Source: Herbidospora galbida
Lineage (GTDB): Bacteria > Actinomycetota > Actinomycetes > Streptosporangiales > Streptosporangiaceae
DNA: 36,759 nt
Direction: 5' to 3'
NCBI RefSeq assembly: GCF_005233835.1
Contig: NZ_SZQA01000056.1
Location: 1 to 36,759 of the forward strand
The notes beneath the pieces were generated by a model. It saw only the letters and a list, made by a program, of their open reading frames with translations, had not been told where the DNA came from and did not search any database. Shown here piece by piece: positions 24,677-31,964 of the stretch; the first letter of the stretch is position 1, and every line of letters starts with the position of its first letter. The translations under genes and the position numbers were made by a program.

Positions 24677-25093
24677 ATGGGAAGGCGCCCACAGGTCGAT
24701 CACGAGGAACTGGCGAGGCTCTCCGCCAGGGGTTGGTCCAACGCCGACCTGGCGGCCCACTTCGGCGTCACCGAGTCGGGCATCCTCCAGGCCAAGCGCT
24801 CGGCGGGCCTCTCGAAGCCCATGACCGACCATTCGGCCGCCATCCCCTGGAAGCTGGCCAGGCTCCACTCCCAGTCCGGCCCCGCCACCAACCTGCGGAA
24901 TCTCTCGGCCGCCGCCCAGGGCCGGGCCGTACCGAAAGAGAAGATCAACACGGCCCTGCGGTGGGCCAGGAGGCTCGTCGACAACGGCCTCGACATCGCC
25001 TACGACCAGGATCAGGGCTTCCACGAGATCGAGGCGCCCGAGGGCTCGCACATCGCGCGGGTCCTCCGGTCGGCTCAGGAGAAGCTCGACTAG
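24677..25093 (+). CDS. Helix-turn-helix hypothetical protein
   Basis: The protein has 138 residues from ATG 24677. An upstream in-frame start would run into the tRNA and is rejected. E-L-A-R-L-S-A-R-G-W-S-N-A-D-L-A-A-H-F-G-V-T-E-S-G-I-L-Q-A-K-R (about 9-40) is a helix-turn-helix of the kind that opens phage- or plasmid-type regulators. The remainder is helical and unrecognised. TAGTGT ends 7 bases before the ATG and no Shine-Dalgarno sequence is present, so leaderless transcription is possible, though no good -35 is seen. It ends in a CTAG tetramer shared with the convergent DUF6458 gene. Confidence 0.7.
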   Translation: MGRRPQVDHEELARLSARGWSNADLAAHFGVTESGILQAKRSAGLSKPMTDHSAAIPWKLARLHSQSGPATNLRNLSAAAQGRAVPKEKINTALRWARRLVDNGLDIAYDQDQGFHEIEAPEGSHIARVLRSAQEKLD

Positions 25094-25320
25094 AGCGTCT
25101 TGTCCCGCATGTCGACCGTGTTCACCAGGTCGTTCTCGACCATCTGATCAGATGACTGCCGCCGGCGGGCGAGGAGCGTGGTCACCACGCCGCTGACCAC
25201 GCCGACGCACATCATGATCCAGCCGATCGCCTGAAGGTCGAAGCCGGGCGCCTCCCATTTCACGGCGAACGCCAGCACCGCCCCTACCACCACGAAAGCC
25301 AAACTGGCTCCAAATCCCAT
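25090..25320 (-). CDS. DUF6458-like small membrane protein
   Basis: The protein has 76 residues from the ATG at 25320; the frame is open to 25347 but the upstream residues do not fit. M-G-F-G-A-S-L-A-F-V-V-V-G-A-V-L-A-F-A-V then L-Q-A-I-G-W-I-M-M-C-V-G-V is the two-helix pattern of DUF6458, a common actinobacterial membrane family of unknown function. The last 25 residues are polar and probably cytosolic. Confidence 0.75.
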   Translation of the reverse strand: MGFGASLAFVVVGAVLAFAVKWEAPGFDLQAIGWIMMCVGVVSGVVTTLLARRRQSSDQMVENDLVNTVDMRDKTL

Positions 25321-25412
25321 AAGGATGCCGCCTACCCGGCAGTTCATGGGTTACGCCCGCATTTCACGGGCAGTCCGGAGTGTCGAAGACAAGCAGACAG
25401 CCGGAGGCAGAC

Positions 25413-25982
25413 ATGAGCGCCATCGCATGGGTGGTCGTGGTCGTAGCCGTCGTCGTGGCGCTGGGAGCCATCGGGTACGTCGTGGCGGGCCAGAGCCGGC
25501 GGCGCCACCTGCAGGACCGATTCGGCCCCGAATACGACCGCGTCGTCCAGGACGCCGACAACCGCAGGGACGCCGAGCAGGAGCTGCTGGCCCGTGAGGC
25601 CCGCTACGCCGACCTCGACATCCGACCCCTCGACGCCGAGGCCCGGGACACGTACGCGAAGAAGTGGCGGGAGGTGCAGGAGCGGTTCGTCGACGCGCCG
25701 AGTTTCGCCGTCACCGAGGCGGACGCCCTGGTCACCGCCGTCATGGCCGACCGCGGCTACCCGACGGACGAGTTCGAGGAGCGCGTGAACGTCCTGTCGG
25801 TCGGGCACGCCGGGACCCTCGACCGCTACCGCCAGGCCCACGAGATCAGCGGCCGGGCCGCCCGGCAGGAGGCCACCACCGAGGACCTCCGCCAGGCCAT
25901 GGTCCACTACCGCGCCCTGTTCGACGAGCTTCTCGACGACGACGTGCACGCCCACTCTCCCCGCAAGGAGGCCGATCACTGA
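25413..25982 (+). CDS. Membrane-anchored hypothetical protein with W/FVDxP domain
   Basis: The protein has 189 residues; ATG 25413 follows GGAGG by 5 bases. One N-terminal TM helix (IAWVVVVVAVVVALGAIGYV) leads into a charged helical linker (D-R-F-G-P-E-Y-D-R-V-V) and a C-terminal domain: W-R-E-V-Q-E-R-F-V-D-A-P, A-D-A-L-V, T-E-D-L-R-Q-A-M-V-H-Y-R-A-L-F-D-E-L-L. The same domain ends the next gene. The genes overlap by one base (TGATG), so they form an operon. Function unknown. Confidence 0.8.
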   Translation: MSAIAWVVVVVAVVVALGAIGYVVAGQSRRRHLQDRFGPEYDRVVQDADNRRDAEQELLAREARYADLDIRPLDAEARDTYAKKWREVQERFVDAPSFAVTEADALVTAVMADRGYPTDEFEERVNVLSVGHAGTLDRYRQAHEISGRAARQEATTEDLRQAMVHYRALFDELLDDDVHAHSPRKEADH

Positions 25983-26530
25983 TGACCACGTACAACCCTT
26001 ACGACCGTGACAAGACGGCCGAGACCGACAGAGACGACGTCCTCGCGGACGAGCGCCAGGACGACGACTACCGGAACGACGACAAGCTCGTCGCCTCCGA
26101 CCTGGTCCCGGGGCCGCGCAACACCGACGACCTGAGCGCCGACGACCGCAACGCCGAGAGCGCCCCCGTGGGCGTGGCCGGCGGCGCCTCCGTCACCTCG
26201 CCCGACGCCGTCGACGAGGCCCACCGCGACACCGCGGGCGACCTCGCCGACGCCGAGGAGACCACCCTCGAGGAGCCGTCGACCACGCCGAGCGCGGTCG
26301 ACGACATCGACTTCGACGAGCGCTGGCGGGACATCAAGGCCGCGTTCGTCGACGACCCGCGCGAGTCGGTCGAGAAGGCCGACGCGCTGATCGACGAGGC
26401 CGTCTCGGCCCTGGCCGCCAAGCGCCAGTCGCTGGTCGACCAGTGGAAGAACTCCGGCACCAACGACACCGAGCAGCTTCGCCTCGCACTCCGCGAGTAC
26501 CGCAACCTGTTCGACCGGCTGAAGGGATAA
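25982..26530 (+). CDS. Acidic hypothetical protein, cytosolic paralogue of the upstream domain
   Basis: The protein has 182 residues. The first 110 are very rich in Asp, Glu, Ala and Thr and probably disordered. The C-terminal 70 residues repeat the upstream protein's domain: E-R-W-R-D-I-K-A-A-F-V-D-D-P, E-K-A-D-A-L-I, T-E-Q-L-R-L-A-L-R-E-Y-R-N-L-F-D-R-L-K. There is no membrane segment. With the membrane-bound paralogue directly upstream, an interacting pair is plausible. Not recognised otherwise. Confidence 0.8.
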   Translation: MTTYNPYDRDKTAETDRDDVLADERQDDDYRNDDKLVASDLVPGPRNTDDLSADDRNAESAPVGVAGGASVTSPDAVDEAHRDTAGDLADAEETTLEEPSTTPSAVDDIDFDERWRDIKAAFVDDPRESVEKADALIDEAVSALAAKRQSLVDQWKNSGTNDTEQLRLALREYRNLFDRLKG

Positions 26531-26535
26531 GTCAC

Positions 26536-26727
26536 ATGCTGGCCATCGCCGCGGCGGTCGTCTTCGGGATCGCCTTCCTGCTCGACCTGCTCAACGCCGA
26601 CATCGGCATCGGGCTGACCGCTCTCATCGCACTCGGGCTCTGCCTGCTCGCCCTCCACCAGGCCGGCATCGGCACCGCGAGCGTCGGCAACGGCGGCTCC
26701 TGGCGCCGGGGCCGGGTCCGCAGGTAA
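26536..26727 (+). CDS. Small two-helix membrane protein
   Basis: The protein has 63 residues from ATG 26536, 5 bp after the previous stop. Two hydrophobic helices (MLAIAAAVVFGIAFLLDLL and LTALIALGLCLLAL) are followed by a Gly/Arg-rich basic tail. It is the last gene of the three-gene operon before a strong terminator. Function unknown. Confidence 0.75.
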   Translation: MLAIAAAVVFGIAFLLDLLNADIGIGLTALIALGLCLLALHQAGIGTASVGNGGSWRRGRVRR

Positions 26728-26744
26728 ACCCGTCCAGAAGAATC

Positions 26745-26779
26745 GCCGCGCGGCCGCTCAGGGCCGCGCGGCTATCTTT
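26745..26779 (+). terminator. Rho-independent-type terminator
   Basis: An 11-bp perfect stem, GCCGCGCGGCC and GGCCGCGCGGC with a 6-base loop, is followed by TATCTTTTT. This is the strongest intrinsic terminator in the window and closes the small-membrane-protein operon. Confidence 0.85.
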
Positions 26780-27345
26780 TTCTGTACGGCTTCGCCAACC
26801 CTGCGGCCATGAAACGCTCTGCCATATGCGCGCCACAAATGGCGACATAACCGGCGAACGGACAACCCTGGTCAACCCCGAAGCGCGACCTGTGCCCCCA
26901 GCACATCCACGACCTCACCTCGGCCGACATCGGGCACGCCCCGACCTTCGCAACCTGCGCTTCGACTGGGATTTCCTCCGGTCGGAATTCGAGCCGGGTC
27001 TGTACGATGCGCGAATCGGCCCACCATCTCCCCGGCCCGCCGCGCGCTGGCAGGCGACGATGGTGCCCCACGGGAACATCACGAAGAAGTCCGCCTGCTG
27101 GTCGCGCGCGCCTACGGCATCCCGATCGTGACCCCGGAGTCCTTCGCGCGGATCCTGGCCGGCCCCGAGACGCAGGCGAAAACCCGTCGCTCCTGACCGG
27201 GGAGCCATGGCACCATCCTCGACATGTTCACGACGTTCTTCCGAGTCGGCTAGCACTCCGCCGGCCACTCTGAGGCTCAGCCCGCGGCTGGCGAAGCGGG
27301 AACCGGCCATTCTGCCGTTCCCGGGCGCCGACCCGGAGCTACGTC
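26780..27345 (+). other. 566 bp of decayed sequence with a possible BRCT-domain remnant
   Basis: No intact gene is present. At about 27081-27196 the + strand reads E-V-R-L-L-V-A-R-A-Y-G-I-P-I-V-T-P-E-S-F-A-R-I-L then a stop. This resembles the end of a BRCT domain (K-A-x-x-Y-G-x-P-I-[VI]-x-E-x-x-F-x-x-[LM]), as found after exonuclease domains or in DNA ligase. Upstream frames near 26860-27030 look like broken coding sequence. I see no promoter for the following methyltransferase beyond a GGAG near its start. Confidence 0.35.
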
Positions 27346-28260
27346 ATGCCCTCAGAGTTCCTCGTCCGTACCGTCACCGGCCTGGAAGACCTGACCGCCG
27401 CCGAGATCACCGAAGCCGGTCACCGCGTCGTCGACGTCACCAAACGGCAGCTCGTCGTCGAGGCCGCCGGGCCGATCGTGACCCGTCTGGCCGACGACCT
27501 GTTCGCCGTCCACGCGTCGGTCCCCGATCCGGGCCGTACCAAGGCCGGCCTGTGGCAGGCCGTCGCCCGTCTCACCGCCCACCTCGCGCCGGACTCCCCC
27601 ATCAGCGTCACCGCGTCGTTCACCGGCGCCCGGAACTTCAGCCGGTACGACATCGAGGACGCCGTCGGCGCGCGGCTCGGCGTGCCCTACTTCTCCCGCC
27701 GCCACGGCGCTCCCCCGCCGCCGGGGACCGCCGATCTGCGGGTGACCCTCGACGGCAAGGCGATGTGGCTGGGGGTGCGGCCCCACGCCGTCCCGCTGCA
27801 CCGCCGCGCCTGGCGGAAGGCCACGGTGGTCGGCAGCCTGCACCCGCCGGTCGCCGCCGCGATGGCCCGGCTGGCCGACATCCGACCTGGTCATGTGGTG
27901 TTCGATCCGTGTTGCGGAGCCGGGACGCTGCTCATCGAGGCCAAGCACCTGGAACCCGGCGCGAGCTATCGGGGCGACGACATCGACCCGGTGGCCATCC
28001 GGGCCGCGCGCCTCAACGATCCGGCCATCGCATGGCGTACAGGAGCCGGAAAGCCCGACCGGATTCTGGCCAATCCTCCCTGGGGTGTCCGCCTTCCGGT
28101 CGCCGAGGACCTGTCGAAGCGCTGGCCGGAGGCCGGCAGGCTGGTCGCCATTCTGGGTGAGGGTCAGCGGCTCGACCGGCGGTGGACGACGGTCGGCGAG
28201 TATCCGCTGAGCGTCGCCGGGAGGCGGGTCCGGATCGTCGTCGCCTTGATAGGCAAGTAG
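27346..28260 (+). CDS. THUMP/UPF0020-type SAM-dependent methyltransferase
   Basis: The protein has 304 residues; ATG 27346 follows GGAG by 8 bases. The N-terminal 160 residues match the RNA-binding lead of TrmN/Trm14-like enzymes in layout (F-L-V-R-T-V-T-G-L-E-D-L). Motif I is V-F-D-P-C-C-G-A-G-T-L-L-I-E-A (about 184-198). An acidic motif II/III follows (G-D-D-I-D-P-V-A-I), and N-P-P-W-G (about 244-248) is the catalytic motif IV of amino-methylating enzymes. Likely substrate: a guanine N2 in tRNA or rRNA. Its stop codon lies inside the operator of the next gene. Confidence 0.75.
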   Translation: MPSEFLVRTVTGLEDLTAAEITEAGHRVVDVTKRQLVVEAAGPIVTRLADDLFAVHASVPDPGRTKAGLWQAVARLTAHLAPDSPISVTASFTGARNFSRYDIEDAVGARLGVPYFSRRHGAPPPPGTADLRVTLDGKAMWLGVRPHAVPLHRRAWRKATVVGSLHPPVAAAMARLADIRPGHVVFDPCCGAGTLLIEAKHLEPGASYRGDDIDPVAIRAARLNDPAIAWRTGAGKPDRILANPPWGVRLPVAEDLSKRWPEAGRLVAILGEGQRLDRRWTTVGEYPLSVAGRRVRIVVALIGK

Positions 28261-28275
28261 CGACTTGCCTATACT
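28246..28275 (+). promoter_or_regulatory. Leaderless promoter and palindromic operator of the arsR-VOC operon
   Basis: The -35 TTGATA (28246-28251) and -10 TATACT (28270-28275) are 18 bp apart. The GTG start at 28283 lies 7 bases past the -10, so transcription should begin at the start codon. A perfect inverted repeat, ATAGGCAAGT and ACTTGCCTAT with a 4-base spacer (28249-28272), fills the space between and overlaps both boxes. This is the expected arrangement for autorepression by the ArsR protein. The operator also contains the preceding gene's stop codon. Confidence 0.75.
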
Positions 28276-28282
28276 CCTGCGG

Positions 28283-28564
28283 GTGGGTGACATCTTCAAA
28301 GCCCTCGCCGACCCCACCCGCAGGAAGATCCTCGACGCGCTGACCGAACGCGACGGTCAGACGCTGTTCGAGATCTGCTCCCGCCTGGCCGCCAAACACC
28401 AGCTGGCCTCGTCGAGACAGGCCATCTCGCAGCACCTCGACGTGCTGGAGACGGCCGGGCTCGTCGAGACCCGCCGGGAGGGCCGGTACAAGTTCCATTT
28501 CATCGATCCAGCACCGCTGCGGCAGATCGCCGAGCGGTGGATTCCGTCAGAGGAGCCGCCATGA
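28283..28564 (+). CDS. ArsR/SmtB-family transcriptional repressor
   Basis: The protein has 93 residues. The GTG at 28283 is chosen because the promoter geometry makes the mRNA leaderless there. V-G-D-I-F-K-A-L-A-D-P-T-R-R-K-I-L-D-A-L is the classic ArsR opening. The winged helix follows, with recognition helix S-S-R-Q-A-I-S-Q-H-L-D-V-L-E-x-A-G-L-V and wing R-R-E-G-R-Y-K-F-H. No metal-binding C-x-C motif is seen, so it belongs to the non-metal branch often paired with VOC or SRPBCC proteins. It overlaps the next gene by 4 bp (ATGA). Confidence 0.88.
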   Translation: MGDIFKALADPTRRKILDALTERDGQTLFEICSRLAAKHQLASSRQAISQHLDVLETAGLVETRREGRYKFHFIDPAPLRQIAERWIPSEEPP

Positions 28565-28947
28565 AGATCACCATGCTGAGTGTCATGGTCGACGACCAGG
28601 ACAAGGGCCTGGCCTTCTACACCGACGTCCTCGGCTTCGTGAAGAAGACCGAGATTCCCATGGGCGAGTTCCGCTGGCTCACCGTGGTCTCGCCCGAGCA
28701 GCCGGACGGGACCGAGCTCGTGATCGAGCCCGACGCCCATCCGGCCGCCAAGCCGTGGAAGGCCGCCCTGGTCGCCGACGGCATCCCCGTCGTCGTGTTC
28801 GAGGTCGCCGACGTCCACAAGGAGTTCGAGCGCCTGCGGGACCTCGGGGTCCGGTTCACCCAGGAGCCGGCGGACATGGGGCCGGTGACGACCGCCGTGT
28901 TCGACGACACCTGTGGCAACCTCATCCAGATCCACTCGCCGAACTGA
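28561..28947 (+). CDS. VOC-family (glyoxalase-like) protein
   Basis: The protein has 128 residues. It has two beta-alpha-beta-beta-beta halves: M-L-S-V-M-V-D-D-Q-D-K-G-L-A-F-Y-T-D-V-L-G-F at the start, and V-F-E-V-A-D-V-H to F-D-D-T-C-G-N-L-I-Q-I-H in the second half. Such proteins bind a metal and carry out isomerisation, dioxygenation or antibiotic sequestration. The substrate cannot be told here. Translation is coupled to the ArsR repressor, so it is probably the operon's effector gene. Its 3' end overlaps the convergent ABC exporter gene by 26 bp. Confidence 0.85.
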   Translation: MKITMLSVMVDDQDKGLAFYTDVLGFVKKTEIPMGEFRWLTVVSPEQPDGTELVIEPDAHPAAKPWKAALVADGIPVVVFEVADVHKEFERLRDLGVRFTQEPADMGPVTTAVFDDTCGNLIQIHSPN

Positions 28948-30742
28948 CGGTCTGCTGCTCCTCCTCGACGAGGAAGCCGCCCGACTGGTGGTGCCAGAGC
29001 CGCGAGTAGGGGCCCTCGGACGCCAGCAGTTCGGCGTGGGAGCCCTGTTCGGCGATCTCACCCCGGTCGAGCACGACCAGGCGGTCCATCCGCACGACCG
29101 TGCTCAGCCGGTGGGCGACCACCAGTGCGGTCCGGTCGCGCATGAGCCGCCAGAGCGCCTCCTGCACGAGGAGCTCGCTCTCGGAGTCGAGGGCGCTGGT
29201 GGCCTCGTCCAGGAGCAGGATCGGCGCGTCGCGAAGGATCGCCCGCGCGAGCGCGACCCGCTGCCGCTGGCCGCCTGACAGCTTCACGCCGCGTTCGCCG
29301 ACGAGGGTGTCGAAGCCCATCGGCAGGCCCTCGACGAACTCGGTCACGTGGGCGGCGTGGGCCGCCTCCATGATCTCGGCCTCGGTGGCCCCGGGCCGGG
29401 CGAAGGCGATGTTCTCCCGCAGGGTGCGGTGGAACATCGCCGGTTCCTGCGGCACGTAGGCGATCAGACTGCGCAGGTCGGCCTGCTTCATCCGGCTGAT
29501 GTCCTGGCCGCCGACGAGGATCCGGCCGCCCTGGATGTCCATCAGCCGCAGCAGCAGCCGGGTGAGCGTGGTCTTGCCGCCGCCCGACCGGCCGACCAGC
29601 CCGATCTTCGTGCCGGCCGGCACGTCGAGGTCGAGCCCGTCGAACAGCGGCGGGTTGCTCTCGTGGGCGAAGACGACCCGTTCGAACCGCACTCCCGCGT
29701 CGGCCGCCCGCAGCGGTTGCGGCTGCGGATGGTCGACCACCTTCGGCGGTTCGAGCAGCAGCTCGGTGAACTGCCCCGCCTCGGTGAGCACGCTCTCCAT
29801 CCGGCGGTAGACCTGGTTGAACTCGAACATGATGCCGGTGGCGTGCGCGTAGTAGGTGAAGGTCACCATGAGCGCCTCGATGCCGAGACCGCCGCGCAGC
29901 ACCACGGCGAGGAGCACGCCGGCCGTGCTGGTGATGATCGACATCGGCGCGACGACCACGTCGACGCGCATGTTGCCGTAGTCCCACGATCGCAGCTGGG
30001 CCCGGCGCACCTCGGCCAGCCGCAGCCGGGTCTCGGCGGCCTCCCGGCCCTCGGCCGCGAAGGCGCGGACCGTGTCCATGTTCGACAGGACGTCCGCGAC
30101 GTGCCCCGACATCCGGACGCTGGCCGCCTCCCGGATGTTGACGAGCCGCTGGCGGCGCACGATCAACGGCGACACCACGAAACCGGTGACGACGATCAGG
30201 CTGACCAGCACCACCACCAGGATCGGGTGGTACTGCCACAGCACGACCGAGGCGAAGATCAGCGGCAGCAGCTTGGCGATGATCCCGAAGACCAGGGTGT
30301 CGACGAAGGACTCGAACGAGCGGGAGAAGGCGAGCACCCGCTTGGTGAGCGATCCGGCGAAGTTGTCATGGAAGAACGCCGCGTCCTTGGCCAGCAGTTC
30401 GTCCATGCCGATGACGCCGAGGTCCTCCATCCCGCGCGCGTCGATGCGGTTGAGGAAGTGGAGCCCGCCCCGCCAGATGATCTCGCCGAGCAGCAGGACC
30501 GCGCCGAACCCGAGGACGTACGGGATGAGCGTGCCGGCCTCGCTCTCCCCGGCGGCAAGGCGGCCGACCAGGGAGGCCACCACGAGCGGGGCCAGGTAGA
30601 AGAGACAGATGTTGCCCAGTGCCGGCAGGAACAGGGCGGGTGTGGCGATGGGCCACTTGAGGCGCAGTTGCGTTAAGTAGTAGCGGAGTACGAGTCGTAC
30701 GGCTGATTTCGGTGGCTCTGGTGTGTCACCTGATTCCGTCAT
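28922..30742 (-). CDS. ABC exporter, fused TMD-NBD half-transporter
   Basis: The protein has 606 residues. ATG 30742 follows GGGGGA at a suitable distance; the longer open frame to 30832 is rejected. Type IV ABC transmembrane domain (about 20-310, six hydrophobic stretches such as ILVVVLVSLIVVTGFVV). NBD: Walker A G-R-S-G-G-G-K-T-T, Q-loop V-P-Q-E-P-A-M-F, signature L-S-G-G-Q-R-Q-R, Walker B I-L-L-L-D-E-A-T-S-A-L-D, H-loop V-V-A-H-R-L-S-T. All catalytic residues are present. It should work as a homodimer exporting a lipid, drug or peptide. No neighbouring gene reveals the substrate. Confidence 0.88.
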   Translation of the reverse strand: MTESGDTPEPPKSAVRLVLRYYLTQLRLKWPIATPALFLPALGNICLFYLAPLVVASLVGRLAAGESEAGTLIPYVLGFGAVLLLGEIIWRGGLHFLNRIDARGMEDLGVIGMDELLAKDAAFFHDNFAGSLTKRVLAFSRSFESFVDTLVFGIIAKLLPLIFASVVLWQYHPILVVVLVSLIVVTGFVVSPLIVRRQRLVNIREAASVRMSGHVADVLSNMDTVRAFAAEGREAAETRLRLAEVRRAQLRSWDYGNMRVDVVVAPMSIITSTAGVLLAVVLRGGLGIEALMVTFTYYAHATGIMFEFNQVYRRMESVLTEAGQFTELLLEPPKVVDHPQPQPLRAADAGVRFERVVFAHESNPPLFDGLDLDVPAGTKIGLVGRSGGGKTTLTRLLLRLMDIQGGRILVGGQDISRMKQADLRSLIAYVPQEPAMFHRTLRENIAFARPGATEAEIMEAAHAAHVTEFVEGLPMGFDTLVGERGVKLSGGQRQRVALARAILRDAPILLLDEATSALDSESELLVQEALWRLMRDRTALVVAHRLSTVVRMDRLVVLDRGEIAEQGSHAELLASEGPYSRLWHHQSGGFLVEEEQQTVSSASGSG

Positions 30743-30824
30743 GAAGTGGATCCCCCAATTCGCTCCGCCACCATGGTTTCGCAGTGGGTGAACGGGAGGC
30801 CAACGGTTTTCCGTCGTGTCGATC

Positions 30825-30854
30825 TTGGACACGCGGCGTGAGCGGCTGGATACT
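30825..30854 (+). promoter_or_regulatory. Promoter of the small secreted protein
   Basis: The -35 TTGGAC (30825-30830) and -10 GATACT (30849-30854) are 18 bp apart. The start codon is about 33 bp further on, leaving room for the AGGAG at 30884-30888. Confidence 0.55.
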
Positions 30855-30893
30855 CGACGCGCTCCCCCCGGAACCCTCTCTATAGGAGTATCG

Positions 30894-31238
30894 ATGCGCT
30901 ACCTGAGCATCCCCTTCGCCGTCCTCGCGGCGGGAGCATGCCTGTCCTTCGCCACCCCGGCCGGCGCCACGTCGACGCCGGTCTCGGCCCCGGCGGCCGT
31001 CGACGGCTACCAGGTCGTCACGCTGCCCAACGCCAACGTGCCGAACTTCCAGCGGCGCACCGTCACCTGCCCGGCGGGCAAGCGGGTGATCGGCGGCGGC
31101 GCCGAGGCCCAGGGCAACGAGGCGATCCTGGTGGGGTCGTTCCCCACTCCGTCCGGCAACGGCTGGATCGGCCTCGGCCGCCAGACCGGCAACTCCACCG
31201 TCGGCATCAGCGTGTTCGCCATCTGCGCGAACGCCTGA
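30894..31238 (+). CDS. Small secreted protein, function unknown
   Basis: The protein has 114 residues; ATG 30894 follows AGGAG by 5 bases. A clear signal peptide (MRYLSIPFAVLAAGACLSFA then T-P-A-G-A) precedes a mature domain of about 85 residues: R-R-T-V-T-C-P-A-G-K-R-V-I-G-G-G-A-E. A second Cys near the end (A-I-C-A-N-A) could pair with the first. The T-C-P-x-G-x-x-V-x-G-G-G pattern occurs in actinobacterial exported proteins of unknown function. Confidence 0.75.
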   Translation: MRYLSIPFAVLAAGACLSFATPAGATSTPVSAPAAVDGYQVVTLPNANVPNFQRRTVTCPAGKRVIGGGAEAQGNEAILVGSFPTPSGNGWIGLGRQTGNSTVGISVFAICANA

Positions 31239-31249
31239 TCCGGCGGAAC

Positions 31250-31280
31250 CCGCCACGGTCCCGGTCCGGGGCCGTGGCGG
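31250..31280 (+). terminator. GC-rich stem-loop after the secreted-protein gene
   Basis: A 9-bp stem, CCGCCACGG and CCGTGGCGG with a 13-base GC-rich loop, lies 11 bp past the stop codon. No T-tract is present, which is common for actinobacterial terminators. Confidence 0.6.
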
Positions 31281-31346
31281 CCCGCACTCCGATTCGGCGG
31301 GCCGAATTGATATCGTCCTCGCGACGATGAGGAGTGTTTGGGCGCT

Positions 31347-31964
31347 ATGACCGATCTGCTCGGACCGTTACTCGAACCCGCCTTCACCCTGGGCGGGGTG
31401 CCGACGAGCTGGGCGGAACTTCTCGGATTCGCCACCGGCCTGCTGACCGTCTGGATGGTGGCCCGGCAGAACATCTGGAACTGGCCGCTCGGGGTGGCCA
31501 ACGTCATCCTGCTCGGCCTGGTCTTCCTGACCGCGGGGCTGTACGCGGACGCGGCCCTGCAGATCGTCTACGTCGTGCTCGGCCTGTACGGCTGGTGGCA
31601 GTGGGCCTACGGCGGCGCGGACCGGACCGCCCTGCGGGTCTCCCGGACCGGCGCGGCCGAATGGGTCTGGCTGGGGCTCGCCGGGGTGACGGCGACGGCC
31701 CTGCTGACGGCGGCGCTGTCGGCCTACACCGACTCGTCGGTGCCGTTCTGGGACGCGCTGACCACGTCGTTGTCGCTGATGGCGACCTACGGCCAGACGC
31801 GCAAGCGGGTGGAGTCGTGGTGGCTGTGGATCGCCGCCGATGTGGTGTACATCCCGCTGTACGCGTACAAGAACCTGTATCTGACCAGCGCCCTCTACGT
31901 GCTGTTCCTGGCGCTGTGCGTCATGGGGCTGCGGGCCTGGCGGCCGGTGGCGGTGGCCCGGTGA
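31347..31964 (+). CDS. pnuC: Nicotinamide riboside transporter PnuC
   Basis: The protein has 205 residues from ATG 31347. It has seven hydrophobic segments with N-I-W-N-W-P-L-G-V-A-N near the second and L-G-L-Y-G-W-W-Q-W after the third. Both are signature blocks of PnuC, a SWEET-like facilitator that takes up nicotinamide riboside. Its last codons overlap the nadR-like start (GTGA). The pairing of transporter and riboside kinase makes an NAD salvage operon. Upstream GAGGAG is 12 bases from the ATG; a TTG at 31338 is an alternative. Confidence 0.88.
   Translation: MTDLLGPLLEPAFTLGGVPTSWAELLGFATGLLTVWMVARQNIWNWPLGVANVILLGLVFLTAGLYADAALQIVYVVLGLYGWWQWAYGGADRTALRVSRTGAAEWVWLGLAGVTATALLTAALSAYTDSSVPFWDALTTSLSLMATYGQTRKRVESWWLWIAADVVYIPLYAYKNLYLTSALYVLFLALCVMGLRAWRPVAVAR

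Noticed and set aside
29058-30676. Long ORFs of about 390-440 codons on both strands over the ABC exporter
   Set aside because: High-GC frame shadows. The 606-residue exporter frame has every ABC motif.
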